This document shows, piece by piece, positions 25,556-34,906 of a DNA stretch of 64,000 nt; the first letter of the stretch is position 1, and every line of letters begins with the position of its first letter. Source of the DNA: an uncultured beta proteobacterium (GTDB lineage: Bacteria; Pseudomonadota; Gammaproteobacteria; Burkholderiales; Burkholderiaceae_C); assembly GCA_903886275.1 (NCBI GenBank), contig CAISLN010000075.1, forward strand, positions 1-64,000. Direction: 5' to 3'. The position numbers were made by a program, and so were the translations under genes. The notes beneath the pieces are model-generated. The model did not search any database. It worked only from the letters and a program-made list of their open reading frames with translations, and was not told where the DNA came from.

Positions 25556-25821
25556 CACGACAGATCGGGTTCGGAAAAACCGGCCCTTGCATCTTCCAGG
25601 TCCTCGGCGCTTCTGGCCGAGTAGATGTCCACCATGCTCTTGACCAAGTGCAGCTCGCTGACGAGCTCCGGCGACAGGGCTACCGAATCCATGGGACTGG
25701 TCAGCAAGACAGACAGCGCGGCCAGATGGCGCAGCAAGTCCCCTTTGACGAACAACAGATAGGCATCACAGCACTCGCACGCGGAGGGCTCCCCGCGTTT
25801 GGCTTCGTGGACTTCGGACAT
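25555..25821 (-). CDS. Small soluble protein with CECC motif at the head of a two-component operon
   Basis: An 88-residue protein. After MSEVHEAKRGEPSA comes CECCDAYLLFVKGDLLRHLA, followed by helices. The closely spaced cysteines at about residues 15, 17 and 18 could bind a metal or act as a redox switch. The start has GGAGTG upstream and the stop overlaps the kinase start, so it is translated with the kinase and FixJ-like regulator. I do not recognise the family. Its constant pairing with the kinase would make it a candidate signal input or output protein. Confidence 0.6.
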   Translation of the reverse strand: MSEVHEAKRGEPSACECCDAYLLFVKGDLLRHLAALSVLLTSPMDSVALSPELVSELHLVKSMVDIYSARSAEDLEDARAGFSEPDLS

Positions 25822-25983
25822 GGACACTCCCTGTGGCGCTTTTGGATTTTGGGGCAATTCTAGACCGGCAAGTGCATTTATCCATACAAGCAGCCAATAA
25901 CCCATTTGCCTACTTTTAAGGCACCGGCCGCCAGCCCAATAGGCATGCGGGTTTGGCCTACTTACCCAGCAGTTATCCCCAGC

Positions 25984-27495
25984 TCAGCGCACAGATTGTG
26001 GGGAGGGATTTGCCGCTTGCAGGGATTGCCAGAGCGCTTCCATTTTTTGGCTGACGGCCTTGTCCATGGCCATGGGCCTGCCCCATTCGCGGCTGGTCTC
26101 GCCCGGCCATTTGTTGGTGGCGTCAATGCCCATCTTGCTGCCCAGGCCGCTCACCGGTGAGGCAAAGTCCAGGTAGTCGATGGGCGTGTTGTCGGCCAAG
26201 AGCGTGTCGCGTATCGGGTCCACGCGGGTGGTGATGGCCCAGATGACTTCGGCCCAGTCGCGGATGTTGATGTCTTCATCCACCACCACAATGAACTTGG
26301 TGTACATGAACTGGCGCAAAAAGCTCCAGATGCCAAACATGACCCGCCGGGCATGGCCGGGATAGGACTTCTTGATTTGCACCACCGCCAGGCGGTAGCT
26401 GCAGCCCTCGGGCGGCAAATAAAAGTCGCTGATCTCGGGGTACTGGCGCTGCAGCAGGGGCACAAACAACTCGTTCATGGCCAGGCCCAACATGGCCGGC
26501 TCGTCGGGCGGTTTGCCGGTGTAGGTGGAGTGGTAGATGGGCGCGCGCTTGCGCGTAATGCGGTCTATGGTGAAGACGGGAAAGGCGGCCTGCTCGTTGT
26601 AATAGCCGGTGTGGTCGCCGTACGGCCCTTCGAGCGCGTGCGCAAAACCGCTGGGGTGTTTTGCGTCGGGATAGATATGGCCTTCGAGCACGATCTCGGC
26701 AGATGCCGGCACGCGCAGCTCGCTGCCAATCGCCTTGACCAACTCGGTGCGACTGCCGCGCAAGAGGCCGGCAAACTGGTACTCGCTCAAAGAGTCTGGC
26801 ACCGGCGTGACGGCGCCCAAAATGGTGGCCGGGTCGGCGCCCAAGGCCACGCAGACCGGATAGGGCACGCCGGGGTGGGCAATGCCGTGTTCGCGAAAGT
26901 CGAGTGCGCCGCCGCGCTGGGGCAACCAGCGCATGATGAGCTGGTTGCGCGCCAGTACCTGCTGGCGGTAAATGCCCAGGTTTTGCCGCGCCTTGTTGGG
27001 GCCCTTGGTGATGACCAGGCCCCAGGTGATGAGCGGCGCCACATCACCCGGCCAGCAATGCTGAACCGGCAGTTGGCCCAGATCGACATCGCTGCCCTCC
27101 AAGACCCGCTCCTGGCAGGCAGCGCTGCGCAACTCCTTGGGTGCCATGTTCCACAGGGTCTTCACCATGGAGCCCAGGCCGACGAATTCCTTGAAGCCGC
27201 GCGGTGCCTCCGGCTCCTTGAGGCTTGCCAGCACTTGGCCAAACTTGCGCATCTCGCTGAGGTCGGACACGCCCATGCCCAGCGCCACGCGGCGCGTGCT
27301 GCCAAACAGATTGCCCAGCACCGGGATGCTGTGGCCCTTGGGGTTTTCAAACAGCAGGGCCGGTCCACCGGCGCGCAAGGAGCGGTCGCACAGGGCGGTC
27401 ATTTCCAGATACGGCGAGACCTCTTGCGTCACGCGTTGGAGTTCGCCCAACTGCTCCAACTGGGCCATGAATTCACGCAGGTCGCGGTAGGCCAT
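25984..27495 (-). CDS. ubiD: 4-hydroxy-3-polyprenylbenzoate decarboxylase UbiD
   Basis: A 503-residue prenylated-FMN-dependent decarboxylase of ubiquinone synthesis. It begins [20 protein letters not shown]. Mid-protein it has [40 protein letters not shown] and a Glu/Arg-rich active-site region around [20 protein letters not shown] and [18 protein letters not shown]. The length matches E. coli UbiD (about 497). It lies 6 bp after ubiX, which makes its prenyl-FMN cofactor, and is the last gene of the ubi operon. Confidence 0.95.
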   Translation of the reverse strand: MAYRDLREFMAQLEQLGELQRVTQEVSPYLEMTALCDRSLRAGGPALLFENPKGHSIPVLGNLFGSTRRVALGMGVSDLSEMRKFGQVLASLKEPEAPRGFKEFVGLGSMVKTLWNMAPKELRSAACQERVLEGSDVDLGQLPVQHCWPGDVAPLITWGLVITKGPNKARQNLGIYRQQVLARNQLIMRWLPQRGGALDFREHGIAHPGVPYPVCVALGADPATILGAVTPVPDSLSEYQFAGLLRGSRTELVKAIGSELRVPASAEIVLEGHIYPDAKHPSGFAHALEGPYGDHTGYYNEQAAFPVFTIDRITRKRAPIYHSTYTGKPPDEPAMLGLAMNELFVPLLQRQYPEISDFYLPPEGCSYRLAVVQIKKSYPGHARRVMFGIWSFLRQFMYTKFIVVVDEDINIRDWAEVIWAITTRVDPIRDTLLADNTPIDYLDFASPVSGLGSKMGIDATNKWPGETSREWGRPMAMDKAVSQKMEALWQSLQAANPSPQSVR

Positions 27496-27501
27496 GGTGC
27501 G

Positions 27502-28086
27502 TCAGGCCGCGGCGACGTCTGGCGCGAGACCGCTCCAGCGCGGCACGTCCGGCTGCGCCAGACCCAGCATGTCGAGCACCCGGCCCAGCGTCTGGTTGAC
27601 GATGTCGTCCATCGATGTGGGCTGGTGGTAGAAGCTGGGCACGGGCGGAAAGATGATGCCGCCCATTTCGGTCACCGCCGTCATGTTGCGCAGATGCGCC
27701 AGGTTCAGCGGCGTCTCGCGCACCATCAGCACCAGACGGCGCCGCTCCTTGAGCATCACATCGGCGGCGCGCGTGACCAGGTTGTCCGACAGGCCATGGG
27801 CCACTGCGGCCAGACTGCGCATGGAGCAGGGTGCGATCACCATGCCGTCGCACTGGAAGGAGCCGCTGGCAATCTGCGCACCCACGTCATGCGCGGCATG
27901 CACGGTATGCGCCAGCGCGTCGAGCTGGGTGCGCTCCATGGCCAGCTCATGGTGCAGCGTCAACATGCCAGAAGGCGACACCGTCAAATGGGTTTGCACA
28001 CCCTCGGTCGCCTTGAGCATTTGCAGCAGTCGCACGCCATAAATGGCTCCGCTGGCGCCGGTGATGGCGACGATTATTTTTTTCAT
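27502..28086 (-). CDS. ubiX: Flavin prenyltransferase UbiX
   Basis: A 194-residue flavoprotein that joins dimethylallyl phosphate to FMN, making the cofactor of UbiD. It starts MKKIIVAITGASGAIYGVRL, the Rossmann-type GASG loop of UbiX/Pad1. APCSMRSLAAVAHGLSDNLV and ERRRLVLMVRETPLNLAHLR are the other conserved blocks, supplying the FMN and phosphate contacts. The full-length frame lies between ubiT (28 bp upstream) and ubiD (6 bp downstream), so enzyme and cofactor supplier are made together. Confidence 0.95.
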   Translation of the reverse strand: MKKIIVAITGASGAIYGVRLLQMLKATEGVQTHLTVSPSGMLTLHHELAMERTQLDALAHTVHAAHDVGAQIASGSFQCDGMVIAPCSMRSLAAVAHGLSDNLVTRAADVMLKERRRLVLMVRETPLNLAHLRNMTAVTEMGGIIFPPVPSFYHQPTSMDDIVNQTLGRVLDMLGLAQPDVPRWSGLAPDVAAA

Positions 28087-28114
28087 GGGGGGTCGATTCG
28101 GTGGGGCGCGGTCA

Positions 28115-28588
28115 TCAGCCTGGCATCAGCCTTGCCTTCAGGCGGGCCAAGACGCGCGAGGGCTTGAACTGGTCCAGCGTGAGCAGGGGCATCTCGATCG
28201 CATCCATGGTGTTCTTGACCAAGAGGCCGAGTTCGGTGTCGCCCTCCATGGACAGGCGGCGGTTGAAGAACAAGGTGTCGGGGTCTTCCAGGCGGCGCGC
28301 CAGCAACACAAAGTCGTAGGCACTGGCGCTGATGGTGAGGTCGGCCTCGCCTGTGTTCCGGCTGGCCACGAAGCGGCCGTTCTTCCACTCAAAGTCAAAG
28401 GCCCATTGGGTGTCGGTGACGCGCAGGCGCAGCTTCTTGCCTGGCAACAGGGGCGTGACATCGCCGGCCAACTTGTCGGCCAGCGCCAGGTTCAAACCGG
28501 TGACAAACAGCAGCGAGCCAGGGTAGGCCGGTAGCCTTGCGAGCAGGTCGCCAACTTGCTTGGGAACCAGGTAGGTGGGGGAACTCAT
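28115..28588 (-). CDS. ubiT: Ubiquinone anaerobic biosynthesis accessory factor UbiT (SCP2 domain)
   Basis: A 157-residue protein with a single sterol-carrier SCP2 fold. Blocks are LRVTDTQWAFDFEWKNGRFV, EADLTISASAYDFVLLARR and DPDTLFFNRRLSMEGDTELG followed by LLVKNTMDAIE. UbiT is the lipid-binding counterpart of UbiJ that supports oxygen-independent ubiquinone synthesis. Placement between ubiV and ubiX supports UbiT rather than UbiJ. The start MSSPTYLVPKQVGDLLARLP at 28588 lies 17 bp after ubiV. Confidence 0.9.
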   Translation of the reverse strand: MSSPTYLVPKQVGDLLARLPAYPGSLLFVTGLNLALADKLAGDVTPLLPGKKLRLRVTDTQWAFDFEWKNGRFVASRNTGEADLTISASAYDFVLLARRLEDPDTLFFNRRLSMEGDTELGLLVKNTMDAIEMPLLTLDQFKPSRVLARLKARLMPG

Positions 28589-28605
28589 GGAGTTGTCCTT
28601 GTGAA

Positions 28606-29529
28606 TCAGGCCAGCGCGGTTGGCGCGTCAAAAGCTTGGGGGGCAAAGGGCAATTGGTCCAGGCCGGGCTTGCCGTACCAGTAGCCATTGCAGGCCTCGG
28701 CGGGCAGATAGGGCGCAATGGATTGCTGCGCCTGTGCCGCGCTCTGGCGGCCCTTGATCACCGTGTCAAAGGCCTGCAAAATTTCCAGCGTGTGCTGCGA
28801 CTGGGGGCTCACGCGCACCACATCCACACCGAGGGCGCGCATGTCGGCCAGCTCGGCCAGCAGCAGGTGCACGCGGGCAGACTGCGTCTGCGTGCCGTTG
28901 AGCACCAGAAAACTTTCATCTTCGCGCGTGCGCATCAAGAGCCCATCAGAATAGTGGATGCAGCTGAACTGGCAGTCGTCCTTGGGCAGGTTGCGGTGGC
29001 GCGCGGTAAAGCAGCGCGCTGAGAATGCCAGGGGCATGCGGCCGTAGACAAACACCTCGGTCTGCAGACCGCTCGGGCGGTTACGCAGGATCAGCGCCAA
29101 ATCGTCACGCCCCATTTCCAGCGGCATCACCCAGCGCGTAGCACCCAGGCTTGCAAGCATCTGCAGCGTAGGCAGGTTGTAGATATTGAGGTGCGGACCT
29201 GCCACAAATGGCTTGCCCTGCAGGCAATGCACCGCGCCCATGTCATTGGCTTCGACCTGGAAATCGCTGTTGCGGGCGATCTTGTGCAGCACCGTGACAT
29301 CGGCGCCGGACTCGATCAGCACCTGGGTGGACAGCACCACTTCCTTGCCCGCCGCACGCAGGCGCGCGGCGATCTCCAACCAGTCGGACAGGCGCAGTTC
29401 GTGGCGGCGCGAGCAGACGGTTTCGCCGAGATAGACGATGTCCAACGGCGCGCTCTCCAGCGCGGCGTAAAAGGCCAGCGTGGTGTGACGCGGCCAGTAA
29501 TAGAGCAAAGGACCGAGGGCTAGTTTCAT
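28606..29529 (-). CDS. ubiV: Oxygen-independent ubiquinone hydroxylase subunit UbiV (U32 family)
   Basis: A 307-residue peptidase-U32-like protein that, with UbiU, hydroxylates the quinone ring without oxygen, using prephenate as the oxygen donor. Cysteines C39, C173, C186 and C190 match the spacing of the 4Fe-4S ligands of E. coli UbiV (C39 and a later C-x12-C-x3-C). It starts MKLALGPLLYYWPRHTTLAF. It sits 14 bp downstream of ubiU and forms the heterodimer partner. Confidence 0.93.
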   Translation of the reverse strand: MKLALGPLLYYWPRHTTLAFYAALESAPLDIVYLGETVCSRRHELRLSDWLEIAARLRAAGKEVVLSTQVLIESGADVTVLHKIARNSDFQVEANDMGAVHCLQGKPFVAGPHLNIYNLPTLQMLASLGATRWVMPLEMGRDDLALILRNRPSGLQTEVFVYGRMPLAFSARCFTARHRNLPKDDCQFSCIHYSDGLLMRTREDESFLVLNGTQTQSARVHLLLAELADMRALGVDVVRVSPQSQHTLEILQAFDTVIKGRQSAAQAQQSIAPYLPAEACNGYWYGKPGLDQLPFAPQAFDAPTALA

Positions 29530-29543
29530 GTGGGGGTCTTTAT

Positions 29544-30602
29544 TTATTTCCAGGGCCTGTGATAAGCGCCTAGCGTGTGCTGCTGGCCTTCGGCCACCTT
29601 GTCCAGCGAGGTCATCCAGATCGGCTTGGCCGAATAGCGATGCGGATTGGCCACGCAGTTGTCGATGGCCTCGCGCCAGACCTTGGTGACCTGTGCCACA
29701 TAGGCGGGGCTGCGCTGGCGCCCTTCTATTTTGATGGCGGCAACACCCATGGCCAGCAACTGCGGCAAGAGCTCCAAGGTGTTCAGGCTGGTGGGCTCTT
29801 CCACCGCGTAGTAGTTTTTGTCATCGCCCACATCAAAGCGGCCCTTGCACAGCGTGGGGTAGCCGGCGTTTTCGCCCGGCGCGTAGCGATCAATCAACAC
29901 GCCGTTCAGACGCGACTCGCGACCCAAAGGCGTTTCTTGCCAGCGCACGGCCTTGGGTGGCGAGCACACGCCATGGGTGTTGGGTGCCTCGCCGGTCACA
30001 TAGGACGAGAGCGCGCAGCGCCCCTCCACCATCACGCACAGACTGCCAAAACCAAACACCTCAATCTCCACCGGCGTCTTCTCCAGCAACTGCTCGACCT
30101 GCACCATGCTCAGCACGCGCGGCAGCACGGCGCGGGCAATGCCGAAGTGCTCGTAGTAGAAATTGATGGCCTCGAAATGGGTGGCCGAACCCTGCACCGA
30201 CAAATGCAGACGCAAATTCGGATGGTGTTTTTGCGCATAGGCCATCAGGCCCGGGTCGGCCAGGATGACGGCATCCACCCCGCTGGCGGCGGCGCGGTCT
30301 ATGGCGCTGTGCCAGGTCTGCACATTGCCGGCCTGCGGGTAGGTGTTGAGCGCCACCAGCACCTTGCGGCCACGGGTATGCGCATAGGCAATGCCGGTGG
30401 TAATGGCGGCCTCGTCAAAATTCAGGCCGGCAAAGTTGCGCGCATTGGTGGCATCTCTAAAGCCGAGGTAGACGCAGTCTGCACCCTCGTCTACTGCGAC
30501 CTTGAGGGCTGGCAGGCTGCCGGCGGGGCATACCAATTCCATTTTTTTGATAGGTGTATCCAACTTTGCAGAAACAGCGGGGTTTGGATAGGGTGCGCTC
30601 AT
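29544..30602 (-). CDS. ubiU: Oxygen-independent ubiquinone hydroxylase subunit UbiU (U32 family)
   Basis: A U32-family protein of about 352 residues, partner of UbiV. The core begins MELVCPAGSLPALKVAVDEG, then CVYLGFRDATNARNFAGLNF. The iron-sulfur ligands are seen as C-x6-C-x16-C in LCVMVEGRCALSSYVTGEAP and HGVC, plus a fourth Cys in YPTLCKGRFD. The start is uncertain: I use ATG 30602 (MSAPYPNPAV), with 30608, 30632, a GTG at 30641 and an internal ATG at 30542 as alternatives. It is the first gene of the operon, and a probable FNR box lies about 100 bp upstream. Confidence 0.92.
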   Translation of the reverse strand: MSAPYPNPAVSAKLDTPIKKMELVCPAGSLPALKVAVDEGADCVYLGFRDATNARNFAGLNFDEAAITTGIAYAHTRGRKVLVALNTYPQAGNVQTWHSAIDRAAASGVDAVILADPGLMAYAQKHHPNLRLHLSVQGSATHFEAINFYYEHFGIARAVLPRVLSMVQVEQLLEKTPVEIEVFGFGSLCVMVEGRCALSSYVTGEAPNTHGVCSPPKAVRWQETPLGRESRLNGVLIDRYAPGENAGYPTLCKGRFDVGDDKNYYAVEEPTSLNTLELLPQLLAMGVAAIKIEGRQRSPAYVAQVTKVWREAIDNCVANPHRYSAKPIWMTSLDKVAEGQQHTLGAYHRPWK

Positions 30603-30702
30603 AACCATTGCGATTGGGCCCGTCGGTACCATCGCTTGCACGATACCGAAATAGGCAATAAATTGGGTAGCGCGAAACTAACAGTGCCCCGCCCTTGCGC
30701 CA

Positions 30703-30716
30703 CTGATGCAGGTCAA
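30703..30716. promoter_or_regulatory. Probable FNR/ANR box upstream of ubiU
   Basis: CTGAT-GCAG-GTCAA matches the FNR consensus TTGAT-N4-ATCAA at 8 of 10 defined positions. It lies 100 bp before the chosen ubiU start and 150 bp before mrcA on the other strand. Anaerobic induction of the UbiUVT system by FNR fits the genes' role. Because the site is nearly symmetric, orientation cannot be told from it alone. Confidence 0.55.
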
Positions 30717-30864
30717 GCTGCTAACGATCAGAGAGGGCCAAGGGCATGCCGTAACATAAAGCCAGCCACACCACAAGGAATAGGTCACGCGTGATATTGA
30801 CGATGCCCCCCACCCACCGCTATCCCGGCGCAGCCCGGCATGCAGGCAAGCCCTGCAGGCCCGA

Positions 30865-33309
30865 ATGGCCTATCCAATGACGCAGTTGCTGACCTTGCTG
30901 CTGCGGCTGCTGAAATGGACGCTGGGGGCCATGGGCCTGCTGCTGACCCTGGCGCTATCGGGCGCCATTTTGGTAGCAGTCGGCTTGGCCGTGGCCTACC
31001 CCAGCCTGCCTGAGATCACCGAGCTGACCGACTACCGACCCAAGCTGCCGCTGCGCGTGTATGCGTCCGACGGCCAACTGATAGGCGAGTTTGGCGAAGA
31101 GCGGCGCAACCTCACACCGATTGCCGACATTCCCAAGGTCATGAAGGATGCCGTGCTGGCCATCGAGGATGCGCGCTTTTATTCGCACTCGGGAGTGGAT
31201 TACCGGGGCCTGGTGCGCGCGGCACTGGCGAACTTGGACAAGGGCAAAAGCCAGGGCGCATCCACCATCACCATGCAGGTGGCGCGCAACGCTTACCTAA
31301 GCAGCGAAAAGTCCTACTCGCGCAAATTGTTCGAGGTGCTGCTGACCTTCAAGCTCGAGCATGTGCTGTCCAAGGACCAGATCCTGGAGATCTACATGAA
31401 CCAGGTTTTTCTGGGCAACCGCGCCTATGGTTTTGCGGCCGCATCGGAAATTTACTTCGGCAAAAAAATGCAGCGCCTGAGCATTGCAGAAGCGGCCATG
31501 TTGGCCGGACTGCCCAAGGCCCCTTCCGCCTACAACCCGATCAGCAACCCGCACCGGGCCATGGTGCGCCAGCAATACATCATTGCGCGCATGCTGGAGA
31601 ACGGCTTCATCACAGAAGAGGAGGCGGCGACGGCGCGCCAACAGGAGCTCAAGGTTCGCAGCGGTGGCTCCAACATCAATGTGCATGCGGAATATGTGGC
31701 CGAGACGGTGCGCCAGTCGGTCTACGCCCAGTATGGTGAGGGTGCCTACACCAGGGGCTTGGATGTGCGCACCACGGTCAACGCGGTGCAGCAGAGCGTG
31801 GCCTACCATGCGCTGCGCAAGGGCATCATGGGCTATGAGCGGCGCCAGATCTACCGGGGGCCGGAGGAGTTTGTGGAGCTGCCCCAGGACACCGTGGATG
31901 AGCAGGATGCGATCGACGAGGCCCTGCAGGGCCATCCGGACAACGGCGAGTTGCTGAGCGCCGTGGTGCTGGAGGTGGACAAAAAACGGGTGGTGGCGAT
32001 GCGCCAAAACAGTGAGCGCATCGAGATCACCGGCGAGGGCCTGAACCCGGTGCAGTCGGGTTTATCGGACAAGGCGCAACCCAAAATTCGCTTGCGCCGC
32101 GGTGCCGTGATCAGGGTTGCCAAGACGCCCAATGACGAATGGGAAATCACCCAACTGCCCCAGGTTGAGGGCGCGTTTGTAGCGATGGATCCGCGCGACG
32201 GCGCCATCCTCGCCATGGTGGGCGGCTTTGACTTCAACAAAAATAAATTCAACCATGTGACGCAGGCCTGGCGCCAACCGGGCAGTTCCTTCAAGCCGTT
32301 TATATATTCGTCGGCGCTGGAGAAGGGCTTCACGCCGACCACCGTGGTCAACGACGCGCCGCTGTTCTTTGACGCAGCATCTACCGGCAGCCAGCCCTGG
32401 ACGCCCAAAAACTATGGCGGCAAGTTTGAAGGCCCCATGCAATTGCACACCGCCTTGGCCAAGTCGGTGAACATGGTGACCCTGCGCGTCCTGATGTCGG
32501 TGGGCGTGCGCTATGCCCAGGGCTGGATCACGCGCTTTGGTTTCGACGCGGACAGGCATCCGGCCTATCTGCCCATGGGCCTGGGCGCCGGTGCGGTAAC
32601 CCCGATGCAAATGGTGGCGGCCTATAGCGTCTTTGCCAATGGGGGCTACCGCGTCAACCCCTGGATCATCAGCAAAATCACCGACCAGATGGGCAACACC
32701 TTGCAGGAAAGCCAGATCCTGGAGCTCGATGAGAGCAACCGCGCCATCGACGAGCGCAATGCCTTTGTGATGCGGCGCCTGCTCGGCGAGGTGACCCGCT
32801 CTGGCACCGCGGCCAAGGCACAGGCCACGCTCAAGCGCACCGACCTCTACGGCAAGACCGGCACCACCAACGATTCGATAGACACCTGGTTTGCCGGCTT
32901 TCAGCCCACGCTGGCCGCTGTGGTGTGGATGGGCTACGACGCGCCGCGCTCGCTGGGCGACAAGGAAACCGGGGGCGGCCTGAGCCTGCCGATCTGGATC
33001 ACCTTTATGGAGACCGCGCTCAAGGACGTGCCGGTAGAGCCGCCGGTGGCGCCCGAAGGCGTAGTCAACGTGGCGGGCGACTGGTATTTTGAGGAGTTCC
33101 CACCGGGCGCGGGCGCCAGCCACAAGCTGGACTTGGTGGCTCAACCGGGGAATGTGCCTGTGGGGGCACCTGGGAACTTGCATGCGGGTGCGCCGACTGG
33201 CGCAGCCTCAGGCACCCGTGCCAAGCAGGATGCAGACGCCAGCCATTCCGCGCAGGCAAAGCCATCAGCCGATGCGCCGCCAACCCTTGCGGACAAAGCG
33301 CCCCACTGA
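30865..33309 (+). CDS. mrcA: Penicillin-binding protein 1A (bifunctional peptidoglycan synthase)
   Basis: An 814-residue inner-membrane enzyme with one N-terminal membrane helix (~15-45). The GT51 transglycosylase domain shows AIEDARFYSHSGVDYRGLVR, with the catalytic Glu, and GASTITMQVARN. The transpeptidase has the S-x-x-K serine in PGSSFKPF, SVN in KSVNMVTLR and KTGT in YGKTGTTND. An insertion of OB-type sequence lies between the domains, as usual for PBP1A. The last 60 residues are a low-complexity Ala/Pro/Gly tail. ATG 30865 or 30877 could start it. Confidence 0.94.
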   Translation: MAYPMTQLLTLLLRLLKWTLGAMGLLLTLALSGAILVAVGLAVAYPSLPEITELTDYRPKLPLRVYASDGQLIGEFGEERRNLTPIADIPKVMKDAVLAIEDARFYSHSGVDYRGLVRAALANLDKGKSQGASTITMQVARNAYLSSEKSYSRKLFEVLLTFKLEHVLSKDQILEIYMNQVFLGNRAYGFAAASEIYFGKKMQRLSIAEAAMLAGLPKAPSAYNPISNPHRAMVRQQYIIARMLENGFITEEEAATARQQELKVRSGGSNINVHAEYVAETVRQSVYAQYGEGAYTRGLDVRTTVNAVQQSVAYHALRKGIMGYERRQIYRGPEEFVELPQDTVDEQDAIDEALQGHPDNGELLSAVVLEVDKKRVVAMRQNSERIEITGEGLNPVQSGLSDKAQPKIRLRRGAVIRVAKTPNDEWEITQLPQVEGAFVAMDPRDGAILAMVGGFDFNKNKFNHVTQAWRQPGSSFKPFIYSSALEKGFTPTTVVNDAPLFFDAASTGSQPWTPKNYGGKFEGPMQLHTALAKSVNMVTLRVLMSVGVRYAQGWITRFGFDADRHPAYLPMGLGAGAVTPMQMVAAYSVFANGGYRVNPWIISKITDQMGNTLQESQILELDESNRAIDERNAFVMRRLLGEVTRSGTAAKAQATLKRTDLYGKTGTTNDSIDTWFAGFQPTLAAVVWMGYDAPRSLGDKETGGGLSLPIWITFMETALKDVPVEPPVAPEGVVNVAGDWYFEEFPPGAGASHKLDLVAQPGNVPVGAPGNLHAGAPTGAASGTRAKQDADASHSAQAKPSADAPPTLADKAPH

Positions 33310-33325
33310 TTCGATTGCGATGGGC

Positions 33326-34888
33326 TCAGTGGGCGCCGGCGGCCGCGTCCGCTGTGCCGCGCCTGCCCCGCTTGGGTGGATTCGACAGCCAGACCAGCGG
33401 TATGAGCAGCAAGAAAATCACCGCCGAGCCATAGAACACATCATTGGCCGCCAGCATGAAGGCTTGTTGGTCGATCAGGCGGTTGATCTGCGACAGCGCC
33501 TGCTCGTGGCCCATGCCGGCCGCATCGAAATTGGCCAGCGCGGTGTTGGTGGCGATGCTGCCGCGGTTCACCAGCTCGGCCAGTTGCGCATGGTGCATGG
33601 CGGCGCGGTCCTGCCAGACGCTCACCGCAATCGAGGTGCCAAACGAGCCGCCCACAATCCGCGCAAAGCTCGACAGACCGGAGGCCGAAGCGATCTGTGC
33701 CGGTGCCACACCGCCCAGAATGAGGGTGGTCAGCGGAATGAAGAAGCAGGCCAGCGCAATGCCCTGGATGATGGTGGGAATCATCAGCGTGCCGAAGTCG
33801 GCCTGGGTGTTGAAGTTGGAGCGCATCCACAGCACCAGCGAGAACACCACAAAGGCGAAACTGGCCAGCACCCGCGGGTCCATGCGGTTCATGTTCTTGC
33901 CAATCAGCGGCGACAAAATAATAGCGAACAGGCCCACCGGCGCCATCAGCATGCCGGCCTGCGTGGAGGTGTAACCCATGAACTGCTGCAGCCACAGCGG
34001 CAGCAGCACCAGGTTGCCCATGAACAGGCTGTAGGCCACGGTCATGGACAGGGTGCCGGTCCAGAAGTTGCGGATTTTGAGCAGGCGCAGCTCCACCACC
34101 GGATGCTCATCGGTGAGCTCCCAGGCGATCAAAAAGGCAAAGCCGATGGCGGCCACCGACGCCAAGGCGATCACCTCGGGGGAGTGAAACCAGTCCAGCT
34201 CCTTGCCCTTGTCGAGCATGATTTGCAGCGCGCTGACCGCCACCACCAACAGGGCCAGGCCGGTGGTGTCTATGGGCAGTTTGCGGATCTGGGTTTCGCG
34301 CTTGTGGTACAGCGTCCAGGCCATGGCCGCTGCGGCAATGCCTACGGGGATGTTGATAAAGAAGATCCAGCCCCAGTGGATGTGGTCGGTGATCCAGCCG
34401 CCCAGAAGCGGCCCCATCACCGGTGCCACCAGCGTGGTCATGGCCCACAGCGCCATGGCCATGCCGGCCAGGGCCGGCGGATAACTCGCCAGCAGCAGGG
34501 TCTGCGCCAGCGGCATCATCGGCCCTGCCACAAAGCCCTGCAGCGCACGCATGGCAATCAAGCTGCCCATATTGGGCGCCAGGCCACACAGCCAACTTGA
34601 GATCACAAACAGCAGCACGCTCATCGTAAACAGGCGCACCTGGCCAAAGCGCTGCGACAGCCAGCCGGTCAACGGCAGCGCAATCGCATTGGCCACACCA
34701 AAGCTGGTGATGACCCAGGTGCCCTGGTTGGGGCTGACGCCCAGGTCGCCGGCGATGGCCGGCAGCGACACATTGGCGATGGAAGAGTCCAGCACGTTCA
34801 TGAACGTGGCGGCAGACAGTGCAATGGTTCCCCACAGGCGGGCCGAACCTTGCAGTGGGGGGTGGGCGATATGGGCGGGTGCGGACAT
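33326..34888 (-). CDS. emrB: DHA2-family drug efflux permease, EmrB-like
   Basis: A 520-residue, 14-helix MFS transporter. It begins with ALSAATFMNVLDSSIANVSL, the DHA2 motif D1 in which an Asp sits in helix 1, followed by LGVSPNQGTWVITSFGVANA, GWLSQRFGQVRLF (motif A) and MGPLLGGWITDHIHWGWIFF (motif C). Such pumps push hydrophobic drugs and uncouplers through an adaptor and outer-membrane channel using the proton gradient. The adaptor gene (emrA) lies 18 bp upstream and the channel and MarR regulator precede it. Confidence 0.9.
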   Translation of the reverse strand: MSAPAHIAHPPLQGSARLWGTIALSAATFMNVLDSSIANVSLPAIAGDLGVSPNQGTWVITSFGVANAIALPLTGWLSQRFGQVRLFTMSVLLFVISSWLCGLAPNMGSLIAMRALQGFVAGPMMPLAQTLLLASYPPALAGMAMALWAMTTLVAPVMGPLLGGWITDHIHWGWIFFINIPVGIAAAAMAWTLYHKRETQIRKLPIDTTGLALLVVAVSALQIMLDKGKELDWFHSPEVIALASVAAIGFAFLIAWELTDEHPVVELRLLKIRNFWTGTLSMTVAYSLFMGNLVLLPLWLQQFMGYTSTQAGMLMAPVGLFAIILSPLIGKNMNRMDPRVLASFAFVVFSLVLWMRSNFNTQADFGTLMIPTIIQGIALACFFIPLTTLILGGVAPAQIASASGLSSFARIVGGSFGTSIAVSVWQDRAAMHHAQLAELVNRGSIATNTALANFDAAGMGHEQALSQINRLIDQQAFMLAANDVFYGSAVIFLLLIPLVWLSNPPKRGRRGTADAAAGAH

Positions 34889-34906
34889 AAAGGCTTGCGG
34901 CCGGTC

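Noticed and set aside
26353..28167. A 604-codon open frame opposite ubiD and ubiX.
   Set aside because: Both strands are open because of codon bias; the minus-strand genes are conserved enzymes and the plus frame has a His/Gln-rich composition typical of a shadow.
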